DNA from: Clostridium sp. C2-6-12
GTDB lineage: Bacteria; Bacillota; Clostridia; Clostridiales; Clostridiaceae
DNA length: 64,000 nt
Direction of reading: 5' to 3'
Assembly: GCF_009928485.1 (NCBI RefSeq)
Contig: NZ_JAABNP010000021.1
Location: 41,863-105,862, forward strand
The translations under genes were made by a program, and so were the position numbers. The number at the start of each line of letters is the position of its first letter. The first letter of the stretch is position 1. The notes under the pieces are model-generated. The model had not been told where the DNA came from. It did no database searches and worked only from the letters and a program-made list of their open reading frames with translations. Below are positions 9,668-18,575 of the stretch, piece by piece.

Positions 9668-9713
9668 TTTACATGGTGTAAAGTTGCATGTATAATTGTT
9701 TACAAGATGTAAA
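9668..9713. promoter_or_regulatory. Two tandem palindromic operators upstream of the TetR gene
   Basis: Two perfect 6-3-6 palindromes, TTTACATGGTGTAAA (9668-9682) and TTTACAAGATGTAAA (9699-9713), are centred 31 bp apart, about three helical turns, on the same DNA face. Both half sites are identical (TTTACA/TGTAAA) while the spacers differ, which points to protein recognition. They lie ~130-175 bp before the TetR start, so autoregulation is the simplest reading. Confidence 0.55.
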
Positions 9714-9731
9714 GAGCTATTATGAATTGAT

Positions 9732-9760
9732 AAGCTATAATTTTTTTATATAGCTTTTGT
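9732..9760 (+). terminator. Short hairpin with U tract in the tetR leader
   Basis: AAGCTATA (9732-9739) pairs with TATAGCTT (9749-9756) around a T-rich 9-nt loop, followed by TT. It could end the two-component operon transcript or act as a leader attenuator. Confidence 0.3.
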
Positions 9761-9843
9761 AAAGGTTAACAAGAACTGCTCATTTTGTTATCGTATTTAA
9801 CAAAAAATAAAAACTGTAATAAAGCGATGGATAGGTGAAAAAA

Positions 9844-10488
9844 ATGAATAACAATTGGCATTTAAATATTAGCAACAAAAATAGAGAAGAAATTATTGAA
9901 ACTGGGAAAGAATTATTTTTAAAAAATAGTTTTCATGATGTGAAAATAACGGATATTTGCTCTAAGGCTGGAGTAAGCAGGGTTACTTTTTACAAATATT
10001 TTAATACTGTGGATGAATTAATATTTGAAGTGCAAATGGATATATTAAAGAGGATGTTAATGTTTATAAAAGATAGAAGTGATTTTACATCCAATGGTAG
10101 AGAGAGTCTGAAATCAGTACTTTATGCATGGATAAACTTTGCAAAAGAGCATAAAGAAGAAATGAAATTCATAGTTTCATTTGATCTTTACTATAGCTCT
10201 CATGATTTAAATGAAGAATTAAAATTAAAATATAAAAGTTTTACAAAGGAAGATTATAATAAAAGTTTACTCAAACATGCCTTAGAAAAAGGAATTATGG
10301 ATGGTTCCTTAAGAGAAAATGTAAATGCTTCTAAAACTGGAATGTATATATATCAGACTGTTATGGGATTGCTTCAAAGAATGAGTTATAGTCAGATAAC
10401 TTTTGAATATGAACCTATTACATTTGAAGAAATTGCAACAGAAATTGTAGCTATAATTATAAGATCTATTGAAAATGGATGTAATTAG
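9844..10488 (+). CDS. TetR/AcrR-family transcriptional regulator
   Basis: This 214-residue regulator has a standard N-terminal HTH (REEIIETGKELFLKNSF ... KITDICSKAGVSRVTFYKYF) and a helical C-terminal ligand and dimer domain. The ATG at 9844 is preferred over the in-frame GTG at 9835 because the AGGTG that would serve as ribosome site overlaps that GTG. The tandem palindromes at 9668-9713 are its likely operators. No efflux pump or enzyme lies in the same unit; the next gene, 77 nt downstream, is an AraC-GH39 fusion that it may also control. The ligand is unknown. Confidence 0.9.
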   Translation: MNNNWHLNISNKNREEIIETGKELFLKNSFHDVKITDICSKAGVSRVTFYKYFNTVDELIFEVQMDILKRMLMFIKDRSDFTSNGRESLKSVLYAWINFAKEHKEEMKFIVSFDLYYSSHDLNEELKLKYKSFTKEDYNKSLLKHALEKGIMDGSLRENVNASKTGMYIYQTVMGLLQRMSYSQITFEYEPITFEEIATEIVAIIIRSIENGCN

Positions 10489-10565
10489 AATTATTAAATT
10501 AGCTAATTGGGAGGGCATGCAAGTTAAAAGAGGATTAAAATATAGTTTTTAAAGGAGCGTGCAAT

Positions 10566-13106
10566 ATGGGTAACATAAGACAAAACACTAATGAAAAAAA
10601 TAATATACCAGTTATGATCTTTTTAAATAAAGTAAAAAAGATTTCTACTAATGTTCAAAAAAATGTAGAATTTTTATTCGTTTTAAAAGGAGAATTGGAG
10701 GTAGTAATAAACAATCAAAAATATAAATTATCAGAATCAGATGTAACATTAATTAATAATGGAGATGTTTATGAAATTTATGGTGAAGGAGAAAATCTCA
10801 TTTTATTAATGGAAATTGATAATGATTTCTTTAAAGATGTAGCGAAAAGGGAGCAAAGCTTATTTTTATGTAATTCCTCTGTTAATGAAAATGAGCATTA
10901 TGATGACATCAGAAAGATATTGGCAAAAGTCATGTATGAATACTCGAATAGAGAATATGGATATGATTATAAAATAATGTCATTATTATATGATTTAATA
11001 TATTTGTTAAATGTGTATTTTGTAATTGCAGATGACTATAAAATGCAGAACTTAGATATTAAAAATAGTAAATATACTGATCGCATAAACAAAATTGTAT
11101 CATACATTAAACAAAATTATTATCAGCAGATATCTCTGCAGGATGTTGCTGATTCTCAATATTTAACGCCTGAATATTTATCTAAATTTTTTAAGATTCA
11201 TATGGGGATGACTTTTTCAAAATATCTAAATGAATTTCGTTTGGCTCAAGCTGTAAAAGAGCTTATTCGTACAGATAATTCAGTAACTAAAATTGCAATG
11301 AATAATGGTTTTCCTAACTTAGTAGCCTTTAATAAAATCTTCAAAGAAGTATATGATACTACGCCAGCAGAATATAGAAACCAAGTTAGAAGAAAACAAA
11401 TAAAAACTAATGTGTCTGAAAAAGTGGAGACAGAAGTAACAAAGGTTGATTATAATCAAGCTATTGAAAAATTAACAAAATATGTGGCAGAGGAAGAAGA
11501 GAAAAAAATTGTAGATAATAAACCAATTAATTATATAAGTGTAGAAGCAGACATTTATACATCAAAGACTATACAACATACTTGGAGAAATTTAATAAAT
11601 TTAGGTTATGCTCAGGATGGATTAAGATCAGATTTGCAGCAACACTTAACAGATATTCAAAATAAAATTAAATTTAAATATGCTAGATTTCAAGGGATTT
11701 TCAGTGATGAAATGCTTAGCTATGGAGATGATAATGGAAATGAGGATAATTACAATTTTGCTAAAATTGATAAGCTAATAGATTTTTTATATAGTATTAA
11801 CTTAAAGCCCTTCATTGAATTAGGTAATAAGGCTAAGGTACTTAATCTTGTTTCTGATAAAGTTATGTATTTCAGAAATTCATCAGAAAAGCAGAAAACC
11901 TTAAAAGAAGCCTTAGATTTATTGGAGAAATTTATGTTCCATTGTATAAATAGGTATGGAATAAATGAAGTTTCACAGTGGTATTTTGAACTTTGGAAAG
12001 AAGGAGACAATGATTATGTTTTTTGGAGCGGACACTTTGATAAATATTTAAATACATTTCTAAATTACTACAACATAATAAAAGAAATAGTACCGGAAGC
12101 TAAAATTGGGGGACCAGGTTTTAATCCGGAAGTAAATATGAAACAGTTTAACGAGTTTTTAAAACAAGTAAAAAAAACAAGTATTAAGCTGGATTTCTTA
12201 TCGATATCAATATATCCATATGAACTAATAGAGGATAGTAAGGTTGAAAAATCAAGTGAAAAAAATAATACAGGAAAGAAATCATATAAAAATGATGAAG
12301 GCGACTACTTAACTCATCTTTTGCCCTCTAAGGATAAAAATTATTCAAAAGTAAAATTAGATAAAATACGTAAAATGGTTAAGGAAGCAGGAGTAAATAT
12401 TCCAGAAATACATGTTACAGAATATAATTCAAGTATATCTCATCGTCATCCAGCTAATGATACTACTTTTAAGGCTGCATATATTGCTAAAAATATTTTA
12501 GACAATCTAGATGAAACAGATAGCTTTGGCTACTGGTTCTGCTCAGATGTATCAGGCGAATTAAAGGATTCAAAAAATTTGCTCTATGGAGATATGGGAC
12601 TCATAAGTGCTAATGGAATAAATAAACCAGGCTTTTACGCATATGAAATGTTAGGAAAACTAGGCAATGATTTAGTACAAAAAGGTGACGGATATATAAT
12701 AACTAAGAAATCCTTATATAATTTTGAAATCATTACCTATAATTATAAACATTTTGATTATTTTTATTGTTTAAGTGAAGAAACACCTGTTACCTTAGAA
12801 CAATATTACAATATTTATGAAAATCAAGAAAATTTAAATTTTTTTATAACTTTAAAAGGAACTAAAAAAGGCCGTTATCGTGTGAAAAAGTATATTTTAA
12901 ATAGAGAACATGGAAGTATCTTTGATGAATGGCTTAATATGAATGCTATTTATAATATTAAAAAAGATGAAATTGACTATTTAAAACAAATTTGTGTACC
13001 AAAGCAAACTGTTTTTTATGTAGAAAGTGTAGGTGAATTAAGGTTAGAAAGTTCACTTTCACCACATGAAGTTAATTTTTATGAGATTACTTATGAGTAT
13101 AGTTAA
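10566..13106 (+). CDS. AraC-family regulator fused to a GH39 xylosidase-like domain
   Basis: This 846-residue fusion has an N-terminal cupin-like sensor (~20-95), an AraC double HTH (~180-275, ending TTPAEYRNQ), a linker, then a GH39-type TIM barrel (~330-700) and a beta-rich tail. It has no signal peptide, so it acts in the cytosol. GH39 acid/base E479 is kept in FELWKEGD and nucleophile E619 in VTEYNSS, but the clan-A asparagine before the acid/base is lysine (K478; normally NEP). That suggests weak or no catalysis and a role as a xyloside-type sugar sensor. AAAGGAGCG precedes the ATG. Close paralogue at 55778; distant one at 42984. It lies just upstream of a sugar-sensing operon. Confidence 0.85.
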   Translation: MGNIRQNTNEKNNIPVMIFLNKVKKISTNVQKNVEFLFVLKGELEVVINNQKYKLSESDVTLINNGDVYEIYGEGENLILLMEIDNDFFKDVAKREQSLFLCNSSVNENEHYDDIRKILAKVMYEYSNREYGYDYKIMSLLYDLIYLLNVYFVIADDYKMQNLDIKNSKYTDRINKIVSYIKQNYYQQISLQDVADSQYLTPEYLSKFFKIHMGMTFSKYLNEFRLAQAVKELIRTDNSVTKIAMNNGFPNLVAFNKIFKEVYDTTPAEYRNQVRRKQIKTNVSEKVETEVTKVDYNQAIEKLTKYVAEEEEKKIVDNKPINYISVEADIYTSKTIQHTWRNLINLGYAQDGLRSDLQQHLTDIQNKIKFKYARFQGIFSDEMLSYGDDNGNEDNYNFAKIDKLIDFLYSINLKPFIELGNKAKVLNLVSDKVMYFRNSSEKQKTLKEALDLLEKFMFHCINRYGINEVSQWYFELWKEGDNDYVFWSGHFDKYLNTFLNYYNIIKEIVPEAKIGGPGFNPEVNMKQFNEFLKQVKKTSIKLDFLSISIYPYELIEDSKVEKSSEKNNTGKKSYKNDEGDYLTHLLPSKDKNYSKVKLDKIRKMVKEAGVNIPEIHVTEYNSSISHRHPANDTTFKAAYIAKNILDNLDETDSFGYWFCSDVSGELKDSKNLLYGDMGLISANGINKPGFYAYEMLGKLGNDLVQKGDGYIITKKSLYNFEIITYNYKHFDYFYCLSEETPVTLEQYYNIYENQENLNFFITLKGTKKGRYRVKKYILNREHGSIFDEWLNMNAIYNIKKDEIDYLKQICVPKQTVFYVESVGELRLESSLSPHEVNFYEITYEYS

Positions 13107-13117
13107 TTGGAAGTATA

Positions 13118-13180
13118 TAAAAGCTACTAATAGAAATGATGAGAATTTTCATTAGTAGGTTGAAAGTTACCCATGATGCA
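13118..13180 (+). terminator. Compound hairpin after the AraC-GH39 gene
   Basis: TAAAAG-type bases from 13118 pair with the CTTTTTA end at 13174-13180, and inner arms CTACTAAT (13124-13131) and ATTAGTAG (13151-13158) pair perfectly. The T-rich right edge supports termination. Confidence 0.5.
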
Positions 13181-13320
13181 TAGCTTTTTATAAGTGTAAT
13201 AGTTTAAAAAATCTATTGCACTTGTTATCATATAAGGCAATTAAGTGTTGATTTAAGTATAAATCATTTATTGCTTAATGTTTATAAACAATTAAAGGAA
13301 AAAGTTTTAAAAAAGGTCGT

Positions 13321-13356
13321 TTTAGTATAGATATAAGTCAGAATAATTAATGAAAT
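13321..13356 (+). promoter_or_regulatory. 36-bp repeated element, copy 1 (before the solute-binding operon)
   Basis: The core AGTCAGAATAATTAATGAAA matches the cores at 18444-18462 and 21853-21871 with two changes, and the upstream AGT and GAT blocks also align. The element ends 106 bp before the ATG at 13462. The position and its recurrence upstream of the sugar genes suggest a binding site for the YesN-type regulator encoded at 16712. The rest of 13181-13461 shows nothing else I can name. Confidence 0.5.
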
Positions 13357-13461
13357 AATAATGTAAAAAATATATAATATTTATTTAAGAAAATATTCGT
13401 TATTTTGAAAAGGTTTAAACAAAGTACAACTAGTAAAATAGATACTTATGAGGAGGAAATT

Positions 13462-14961
13462 ATGAGAAAAAAAAGATTTTTATTAATCACATTACTGCTA
13501 TTTGCCTTATTTCTATCATGCAGCTATGTAAAAAATGAAAATATTAGTATAAAAAATGAAACAACGACAGAATTAAAAATGTGTTTTATTACATTTTCAT
13601 CTATACCTAAAGACTTGGATTTAGTTAATGCTGAAATAAATAAAATAACAAAGGCAAAGATTAATGCAACAGTAAAAATTGAACCTATAATTTCCTCAGA
13701 ATATTCTCAACAGATAAACTTAAAACTTAATAGCAATGAAAATTTAGATATGTTTGTAACAGGAACTTTATCAGGAATATTTGATTATCCAATCCTTGCT
13801 TCAAAGGGAAAGCTTTATCCTTTGGATGACTTAATAAGAAGTAAGGGAGAAGGTATTAATTTAGCTTTGGGAGAAGAATATTTAAATTCAAGTAAGATTC
13901 ATGGAAAGATCTATGGAGTACCTACAGTTAAAGATATGACTTCAGGACATGGAGTAAAAATAAAAAAAGAATTATTAGATAAATATAAAATTGATATTGG
14001 AAAAATAAAAAATATTGAAGATTTCGAAGAGTTTATGAAGATTATTCATAAAAATGAGCCAAATCAATATTTGGGAGTAATGGGTGGAACATCAATAGTT
14101 GATTCTTTTGGAGTAGCGGCCTTTGGGGATAAATTAGTTGACGGATATGGCGTTCTTATGAATTCAGATCAATTAAAAGTAATAGATTACTATGAAACTC
14201 CAGAATATGCAGAGATTTTAAAGAAAATAAGAAAATGGTACACTTTAGGATATATCTATCCTGGAATAGTAACTAATAAAGAAAATGACATATTGCTTAT
14301 GAAAGAAAATAAGCTGTATGGATCTACTGCATATCTAAATCCGTTATCTAAATATTTGGAAACAAAAGCTCTAACATCGCCTGTTGAAATTGTTACAATA
14401 TATCCAGCTATTAAGAGTACAGCAACTATAACAAATTTTATGTGGGCAATTCCTAGTTATTCTAAAAATACAGAAAAAGCTATGGAATTCCTAAATCTAA
14501 TGTATACAGATAAAGATATAATTAATTTACTTGGTTATGGGATTGAAGGAATGCACTACAAAAAAGTTGCAGATTCAGAGGAAATTATAGATATGATATC
14601 AGATAAGCCTTTTGAACAAAATGGATACAATTTAAATCAAGAGTATATGTTTGGAAATGAATTTATATCTAATATATGGAATGGAAATCCTCCGGATATT
14701 TGGAAACAGATTGATAACTTTAATAGGAATTCTGTAAAATCTAAAGCTATGGGATTTGTATTTGATGCAAAACCAGTTGTGGCTGAGTATATGGAAGTGT
14801 CTAGAATCGTTTCAGAGTATAAACCTGCTTTAGAAAATGGAGCAGTAGATCCAGAGAAAGTATTACCTGAGTTTATAGGAAAGCTTAAAGCAGCTGGGAT
14901 TGATAAAATAGTTTCGGAAAAACAAAAACAGCTTGATGAATGGGCAAAAAATAGTAAATAA
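13462..14961 (+). CDS. Extracellular solute-binding lipoprotein (family 1 type), orphan
   Basis: The ATG at 13462 follows GAGGAGGAAATT; a longer in-frame TTG start at 13405 has no ribosome site. The 499-residue product begins with basic residues, a hydrophobic stretch and a lipobox-like LFLSC, so it is probably a membrane-anchored lipoprotein. The body resembles LplA/YtcQ-type sugar-binding proteins (MFVTGTLSGIFDYPILASKG; late segment with DUF3502-like features). No ABC permease or ATPase is nearby. Instead a YesM-type kinase and YesN-type regulator follow 23 nt later. The protein may therefore present ligand to the kinase rather than to a transporter, as proposed for XylFII with LytS in C. 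beijerinckii. The ligand is probably an oligosaccharide. Confidence 0.8.
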   Translation: MRKKRFLLITLLLFALFLSCSYVKNENISIKNETTTELKMCFITFSSIPKDLDLVNAEINKITKAKINATVKIEPIISSEYSQQINLKLNSNENLDMFVTGTLSGIFDYPILASKGKLYPLDDLIRSKGEGINLALGEEYLNSSKIHGKIYGVPTVKDMTSGHGVKIKKELLDKYKIDIGKIKNIEDFEEFMKIIHKNEPNQYLGVMGGTSIVDSFGVAAFGDKLVDGYGVLMNSDQLKVIDYYETPEYAEILKKIRKWYTLGYIYPGIVTNKENDILLMKENKLYGSTAYLNPLSKYLETKALTSPVEIVTIYPAIKSTATITNFMWAIPSYSKNTEKAMEFLNLMYTDKDIINLLGYGIEGMHYKKVADSEEIIDMISDKPFEQNGYNLNQEYMFGNEFISNIWNGNPPDIWKQIDNFNRNSVKSKAMGFVFDAKPVVAEYMEVSRIVSEYKPALENGAVDPEKVLPEFIGKLKAAGIDKIVSEKQKQLDEWAKNSK

Positions 14962-14984
14962 AATTTAATAGCAGGTGAAGTAGT

Positions 14985-16709
14985 ATGGCTGTAAAAGTAA
15001 ATAGAGTAATATATAATTCTTTAATTTTTAAACTCATATTAGGAACTTTAATCTTAACAATTCCAATGGTTTTTTTTCTGATATTTGATAATTATTATGC
15101 AATAAAAACTTTACACAATAAGGTAGCAGAATATAATAGCAATACAGTTAATTTATATATGAATCAAATTGATTCTGATTTGAATAATATTGATAGTTAT
15201 ATTTTAAACGTCATCACCTTTAATGCAGATGTATTAAACTTAAATAGTGCTGATGAAAATTTAAGAGTATTATCAAAGATAAAATTTCAAAATGAACTTA
15301 CAAATGCAAGATCTTTATATAAAATGGCAGATGTCTTTTTTGTTTATTCTAAGTCTAGCGGAGATCATTTTAATTCTCACAGCAGTAGAATAAGTTATAA
15401 TGAAACTTTAAATATATCGGATTTTATTTCTAAAGCAGCTAAGGATAATGTGGATTATAATTCCATGGGATGGATGCCTATATCTATTGGATCGTCTAAT
15501 TACATTTATAGAATCATATCTGTAGATAATATGTATTTAGGTACTTGGATAAAAGTAGAAACTTTAATGAGTCCTTTGATAAAAATAAATTTACAAAGGG
15601 AAGGAAGTATTTTATTTGTAACTTCAGATGGTAAGCCAATGATAAACCAAGAATTCATTAAGAATAATCATATTAATTTGACAGGTGATTTGAGTCATTA
15701 TTATTTTTCGGGGGAAGAAAACAGCCATATGGTTATAGGTAAACCATCGGAAGTAGGTAAATTTAGTTTAATTGCAGTAACAAATGAAAAGAATATGCTT
15801 CAAGGTCTTGATTTAATTCAAACAATAATATTTTTTATAGCAATAATCTCACTTGTTTCAATACCAGTTACTTTGTATATTTTATACAGGTGGATATTTA
15901 AACCAGTTAAAAAGTTAGAATATGCGATTAACATGATTGAAAATGGAAATTTAGATTACCGTATAGAAAATCACAAGTTTTCAAATGAATTTCTTGTTGT
16001 AAATAAGGCATTTAATAATATGGTTTCTCAAATAAAGCAGTTAAAAATTGAGGTATATGAGGAACAGATACAAAAACAGAAATCTGAACTTGAATACCTT
16101 CAAATGCAGATAAGACCGCATTTTTATATAAATGCTCTTAATAATATATATAGTATGGCTCAAATGAAAGAGTTTCAATTAATTCAAGATATGGTGTTAT
16201 ATTTGTCTGATTATTTGAGGTATTTATTTAGAAGCAGTTTTCTATTAGTATCTCTTGAAAGTGAGTTAAAGCATGTGAAAAATTATTTACAGATAGAAAA
16301 GATTCATTCGGGAGAAACTTTAGTTTGTAATATAGATGCAGAAGAACATTTAATGATGCTAAAAATACCTCCATTAGTGTTGCAAACTTTTGTTGAAAAT
16401 ATAATTAAGCATGGAATGAAGCCATTTGGTGTAATTACTGTAATGATTAAGATATCTTTAATCAAAAATCAGGATGAAGAATATGCACATATAAAAATTC
16501 AAGATAATGGGGCTGGATTTTCTGAGGCGGCTTTAAATCAAATAAATAACTCTATTAATAATAATACAGGAGAAAAAATTGGTATATGGAATGTGAAGCA
16601 AAGGCTGAATCTTATATATGGAGAAAGGTGCCAAATAATAGCAAGTAATAATGACAATATGGGGGCTTGTATTGATATTTATATACCAGTAGAAAAAGAG
16701 GTGAAATAA
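14985..16709 (+). CDS. Sensor histidine kinase, YesM/LytS type
   Basis: This 574-residue membrane kinase has helices at about residues 13-36 and 275-300 enclosing a ~240-residue extracellular dCache-like sensor domain. HAMP follows, then a His_kinase domain with H379 in MQIRPHFYINALNN, and an HATPase with IKIQDNGAGF and GIWNVKQRL. The ATG is preceded by GCAGGTGAAG. It forms one operon with the solute-binding lipoprotein upstream and the response regulator 2 nt downstream. The large extracytoplasmic domain is well placed to contact the ligand-loaded binding protein. Confidence 0.92.
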   Translation: MAVKVNRVIYNSLIFKLILGTLILTIPMVFFLIFDNYYAIKTLHNKVAEYNSNTVNLYMNQIDSDLNNIDSYILNVITFNADVLNLNSADENLRVLSKIKFQNELTNARSLYKMADVFFVYSKSSGDHFNSHSSRISYNETLNISDFISKAAKDNVDYNSMGWMPISIGSSNYIYRIISVDNMYLGTWIKVETLMSPLIKINLQREGSILFVTSDGKPMINQEFIKNNHINLTGDLSHYYFSGEENSHMVIGKPSEVGKFSLIAVTNEKNMLQGLDLIQTIIFFIAIISLVSIPVTLYILYRWIFKPVKKLEYAINMIENGNLDYRIENHKFSNEFLVVNKAFNNMVSQIKQLKIEVYEEQIQKQKSELEYLQMQIRPHFYINALNNIYSMAQMKEFQLIQDMVLYLSDYLRYLFRSSFLLVSLESELKHVKNYLQIEKIHSGETLVCNIDAEEHLMMLKIPPLVLQTFVENIIKHGMKPFGVITVMIKISLIKNQDEEYAHIKIQDNGAGFSEAALNQINNSINNNTGEKIGIWNVKQRLNLIYGERCQIIASNNDNMGACIDIYIPVEKEVK

Positions 16710-16711
16710 GC

Positions 16712-18307
16712 ATGAACATAATTATTGTAGATGATTCAATACAAACAGTAAAAGCTATAAATGCTTCAATTGAATGGGAAAAGCTTGGAATAACAAAAGT
16801 TTATACTGCATATAACATATCTCAGGCTAAAGAAATCGTAGAAAATAATGATATACAGATTATCATTTGTGATATTGAGATGCCTCATGGAAGTGGATTA
16901 GAACTAATTGAATGGGTAAAAGTAAATTCCCCCCAAACAGAAAATATTTTATTAACCTGCCATGCAGAATTTGAGTATGCTAAACGAGCAATTGAACTTG
17001 GAAGCTTTGATTATTTAGTAAAGCCAATACCTTTTAAAGAATTAGAAAATAAGATTTCACAATTGATATCTAAGATTCAAGCAAGTAGCAAATTAAAAAA
17101 GCATAGTGAATATTGGAACAATAGCCAAAAGCAAATTGAAGGATTTTTTTGGTATGAACTTATAACAGGAAAAATAACAGGTGATTGTGAAGAAATTGAA
17201 GCATACGCAAAGAAGAAAAATGTTAGTTATAATAAAGAAATTAAATATCTTTTAATCTTGCTTACTAAGAAGCGTGTAATTAGTAGATTGGAGGAATGGA
17301 ATGAAAACTCTTTATCGTTTGCTCTGGAGAATATTGCTAAAGAGATAATATTAAACGAAATACCTTCAAGTAATATGACAGTATGGGAAGAGGAAATAAT
17401 AATAATTGTACCAGAAATAGATAATAAAGAAACTAATTTAGAAAATATCAAGAAAAGCTGTATTAATTATATTATTGAGTGTAACAAATATTTAGGGTGC
17501 AGCATGACAAGTTATATAGGAAGATATGTAAGTGGTCAGGATTTAGCAGAAGAATTCACTGAACTTCAAAGTTTAGACAAAAATAATGTATCATTTATAA
17601 GCAAGGTAATTGACTTAAATAACAGTAAATTAAATGAAGATAAAGAAAAAGAAATCTTATTACCTAATATTAGTGAATGGTCTTTGATGCTTTATAATGG
17701 TGAAAGTGAAAATGCAGTGAAAGAAGTAAAAAAGTATATTGATGAACTTGTAAAAGCTGAAAGGATTAACAGAAGAATGCTGAATAATCTTCATCAGGAT
17801 ATTTTACAAATGCTGTATTCTTTTTTAGAGCAAAAAGGGATACAGGCACATCAGCTTTTTGATGATGAAGAATCTGAAGTCTTATATGTTAAGGCAACAA
17901 AGTCAATAGATGGAATGATAAAATGGGTAACTTATGTTTTTAATAAATCTGTCAGTTATGTTGAAGAAGTTACTAAATCACAAACAGTAATTGAAAAGGT
18001 AAAAACATATATTAAAGAGAATTATAATAAAGATATTTCAAGAGAGGATATTGCCAATCATGTTTTTTTAAATCCAGATTATTTATCAAGAATTTTTAAG
18101 AAGGCTACAGGATTATCTTTAACTGAATATCTTACAGAGCAGAGAATAGAAAAATCAATGCAACTTCTTACAACAACTAATACTCAAATTAGCAGCATTG
18201 CAGATGAAGTTGGATACAATAATATGAACTATTATTCGAAAATATTCAAAAAGCTAACAGGAACAACTCCTGTAGAATATAGGAAAAAGAGTCAAAATAG
18301 AATTTAA
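16712..18307 (+). CDS. YesN-type response regulator (receiver + AraC HTH)
   Basis: This 531-residue regulator has an N-terminal receiver with DD at 7-8, phospho-acceptor D54 in IICDIEMP and the KP of YLVKPIPF. A long middle region of the YesN type follows, then a C-terminal AraC double HTH from about residue 430 (ISREDIANHVFLNPDYLSRI ... TGTTPVEYRKK). GAGGTG precedes the ATG. Partner of the kinase directly upstream. The three 36-bp elements at 13321, 18428 and 21837 are the most likely targets, giving autoregulation plus control of the GPH symporter/GH43 unit and the rhamnosidase-like gene. Confidence 0.92.
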   Translation: MNIIIVDDSIQTVKAINASIEWEKLGITKVYTAYNISQAKEIVENNDIQIIICDIEMPHGSGLELIEWVKVNSPQTENILLTCHAEFEYAKRAIELGSFDYLVKPIPFKELENKISQLISKIQASSKLKKHSEYWNNSQKQIEGFFWYELITGKITGDCEEIEAYAKKKNVSYNKEIKYLLILLTKKRVISRLEEWNENSLSFALENIAKEIILNEIPSSNMTVWEEEIIIIVPEIDNKETNLENIKKSCINYIIECNKYLGCSMTSYIGRYVSGQDLAEEFTELQSLDKNNVSFISKVIDLNNSKLNEDKEKEILLPNISEWSLMLYNGESENAVKEVKKYIDELVKAERINRRMLNNLHQDILQMLYSFLEQKGIQAHQLFDDEESEVLYVKATKSIDGMIKWVTYVFNKSVSYVEEVTKSQTVIEKVKTYIKENYNKDISREDIANHVFLNPDYLSRIFKKATGLSLTEYLTEQRIEKSMQLLTTTNTQISSIADEVGYNNMNYYSKIFKKLTGTTPVEYRKKSQNRI

Positions 18308-18309
18308 GT

Positions 18310-18354
18310 AAGGTGGATTTCACGTATTCAAGTATGTGGAATCCACCTTTATTG
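18310..18354 (+). terminator. Terminator of the sensor operon
   Basis: Arms 18310-18326 and 18333-18349 form a 17-bp stem with two G-U pairs around a 6-nt loop. Only a short T-containing tail follows. Confidence 0.75.
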
Positions 18355-18427
18355 ATGTTGGATAATATAAATTCTTTTTAATCTCATGTGATTTTAATGT
18401 TGTAGAGTTCAAAAATGAAAATGTCAC

Positions 18428-18463
18428 AAAAGTTGCAGTTAAAGTCTGATTAGTTAATGAAAG
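18428..18463 (+). promoter_or_regulatory. 36-bp repeated element, copy 2 (before the GPH symporter)
   Basis: It matches the element at 21837-21872 at 29 of 36 positions, including AAAAGTT, GTCTGATTA and TTAATGAAA. It ends 113 bp before the ATG at 18576, a position suited to an AraC-type activator. Confidence 0.55.
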
Positions 18464-18575
18464 AAAAAGCAGTAAACATTAAAATGAAATCATAAGGTAA
18501 AACCTTTACAAATGGACCCGTATTAAAAACAAAAGATTATTTAGTCAAGAAAAGAATAAGTAGGAGGAATTAATA

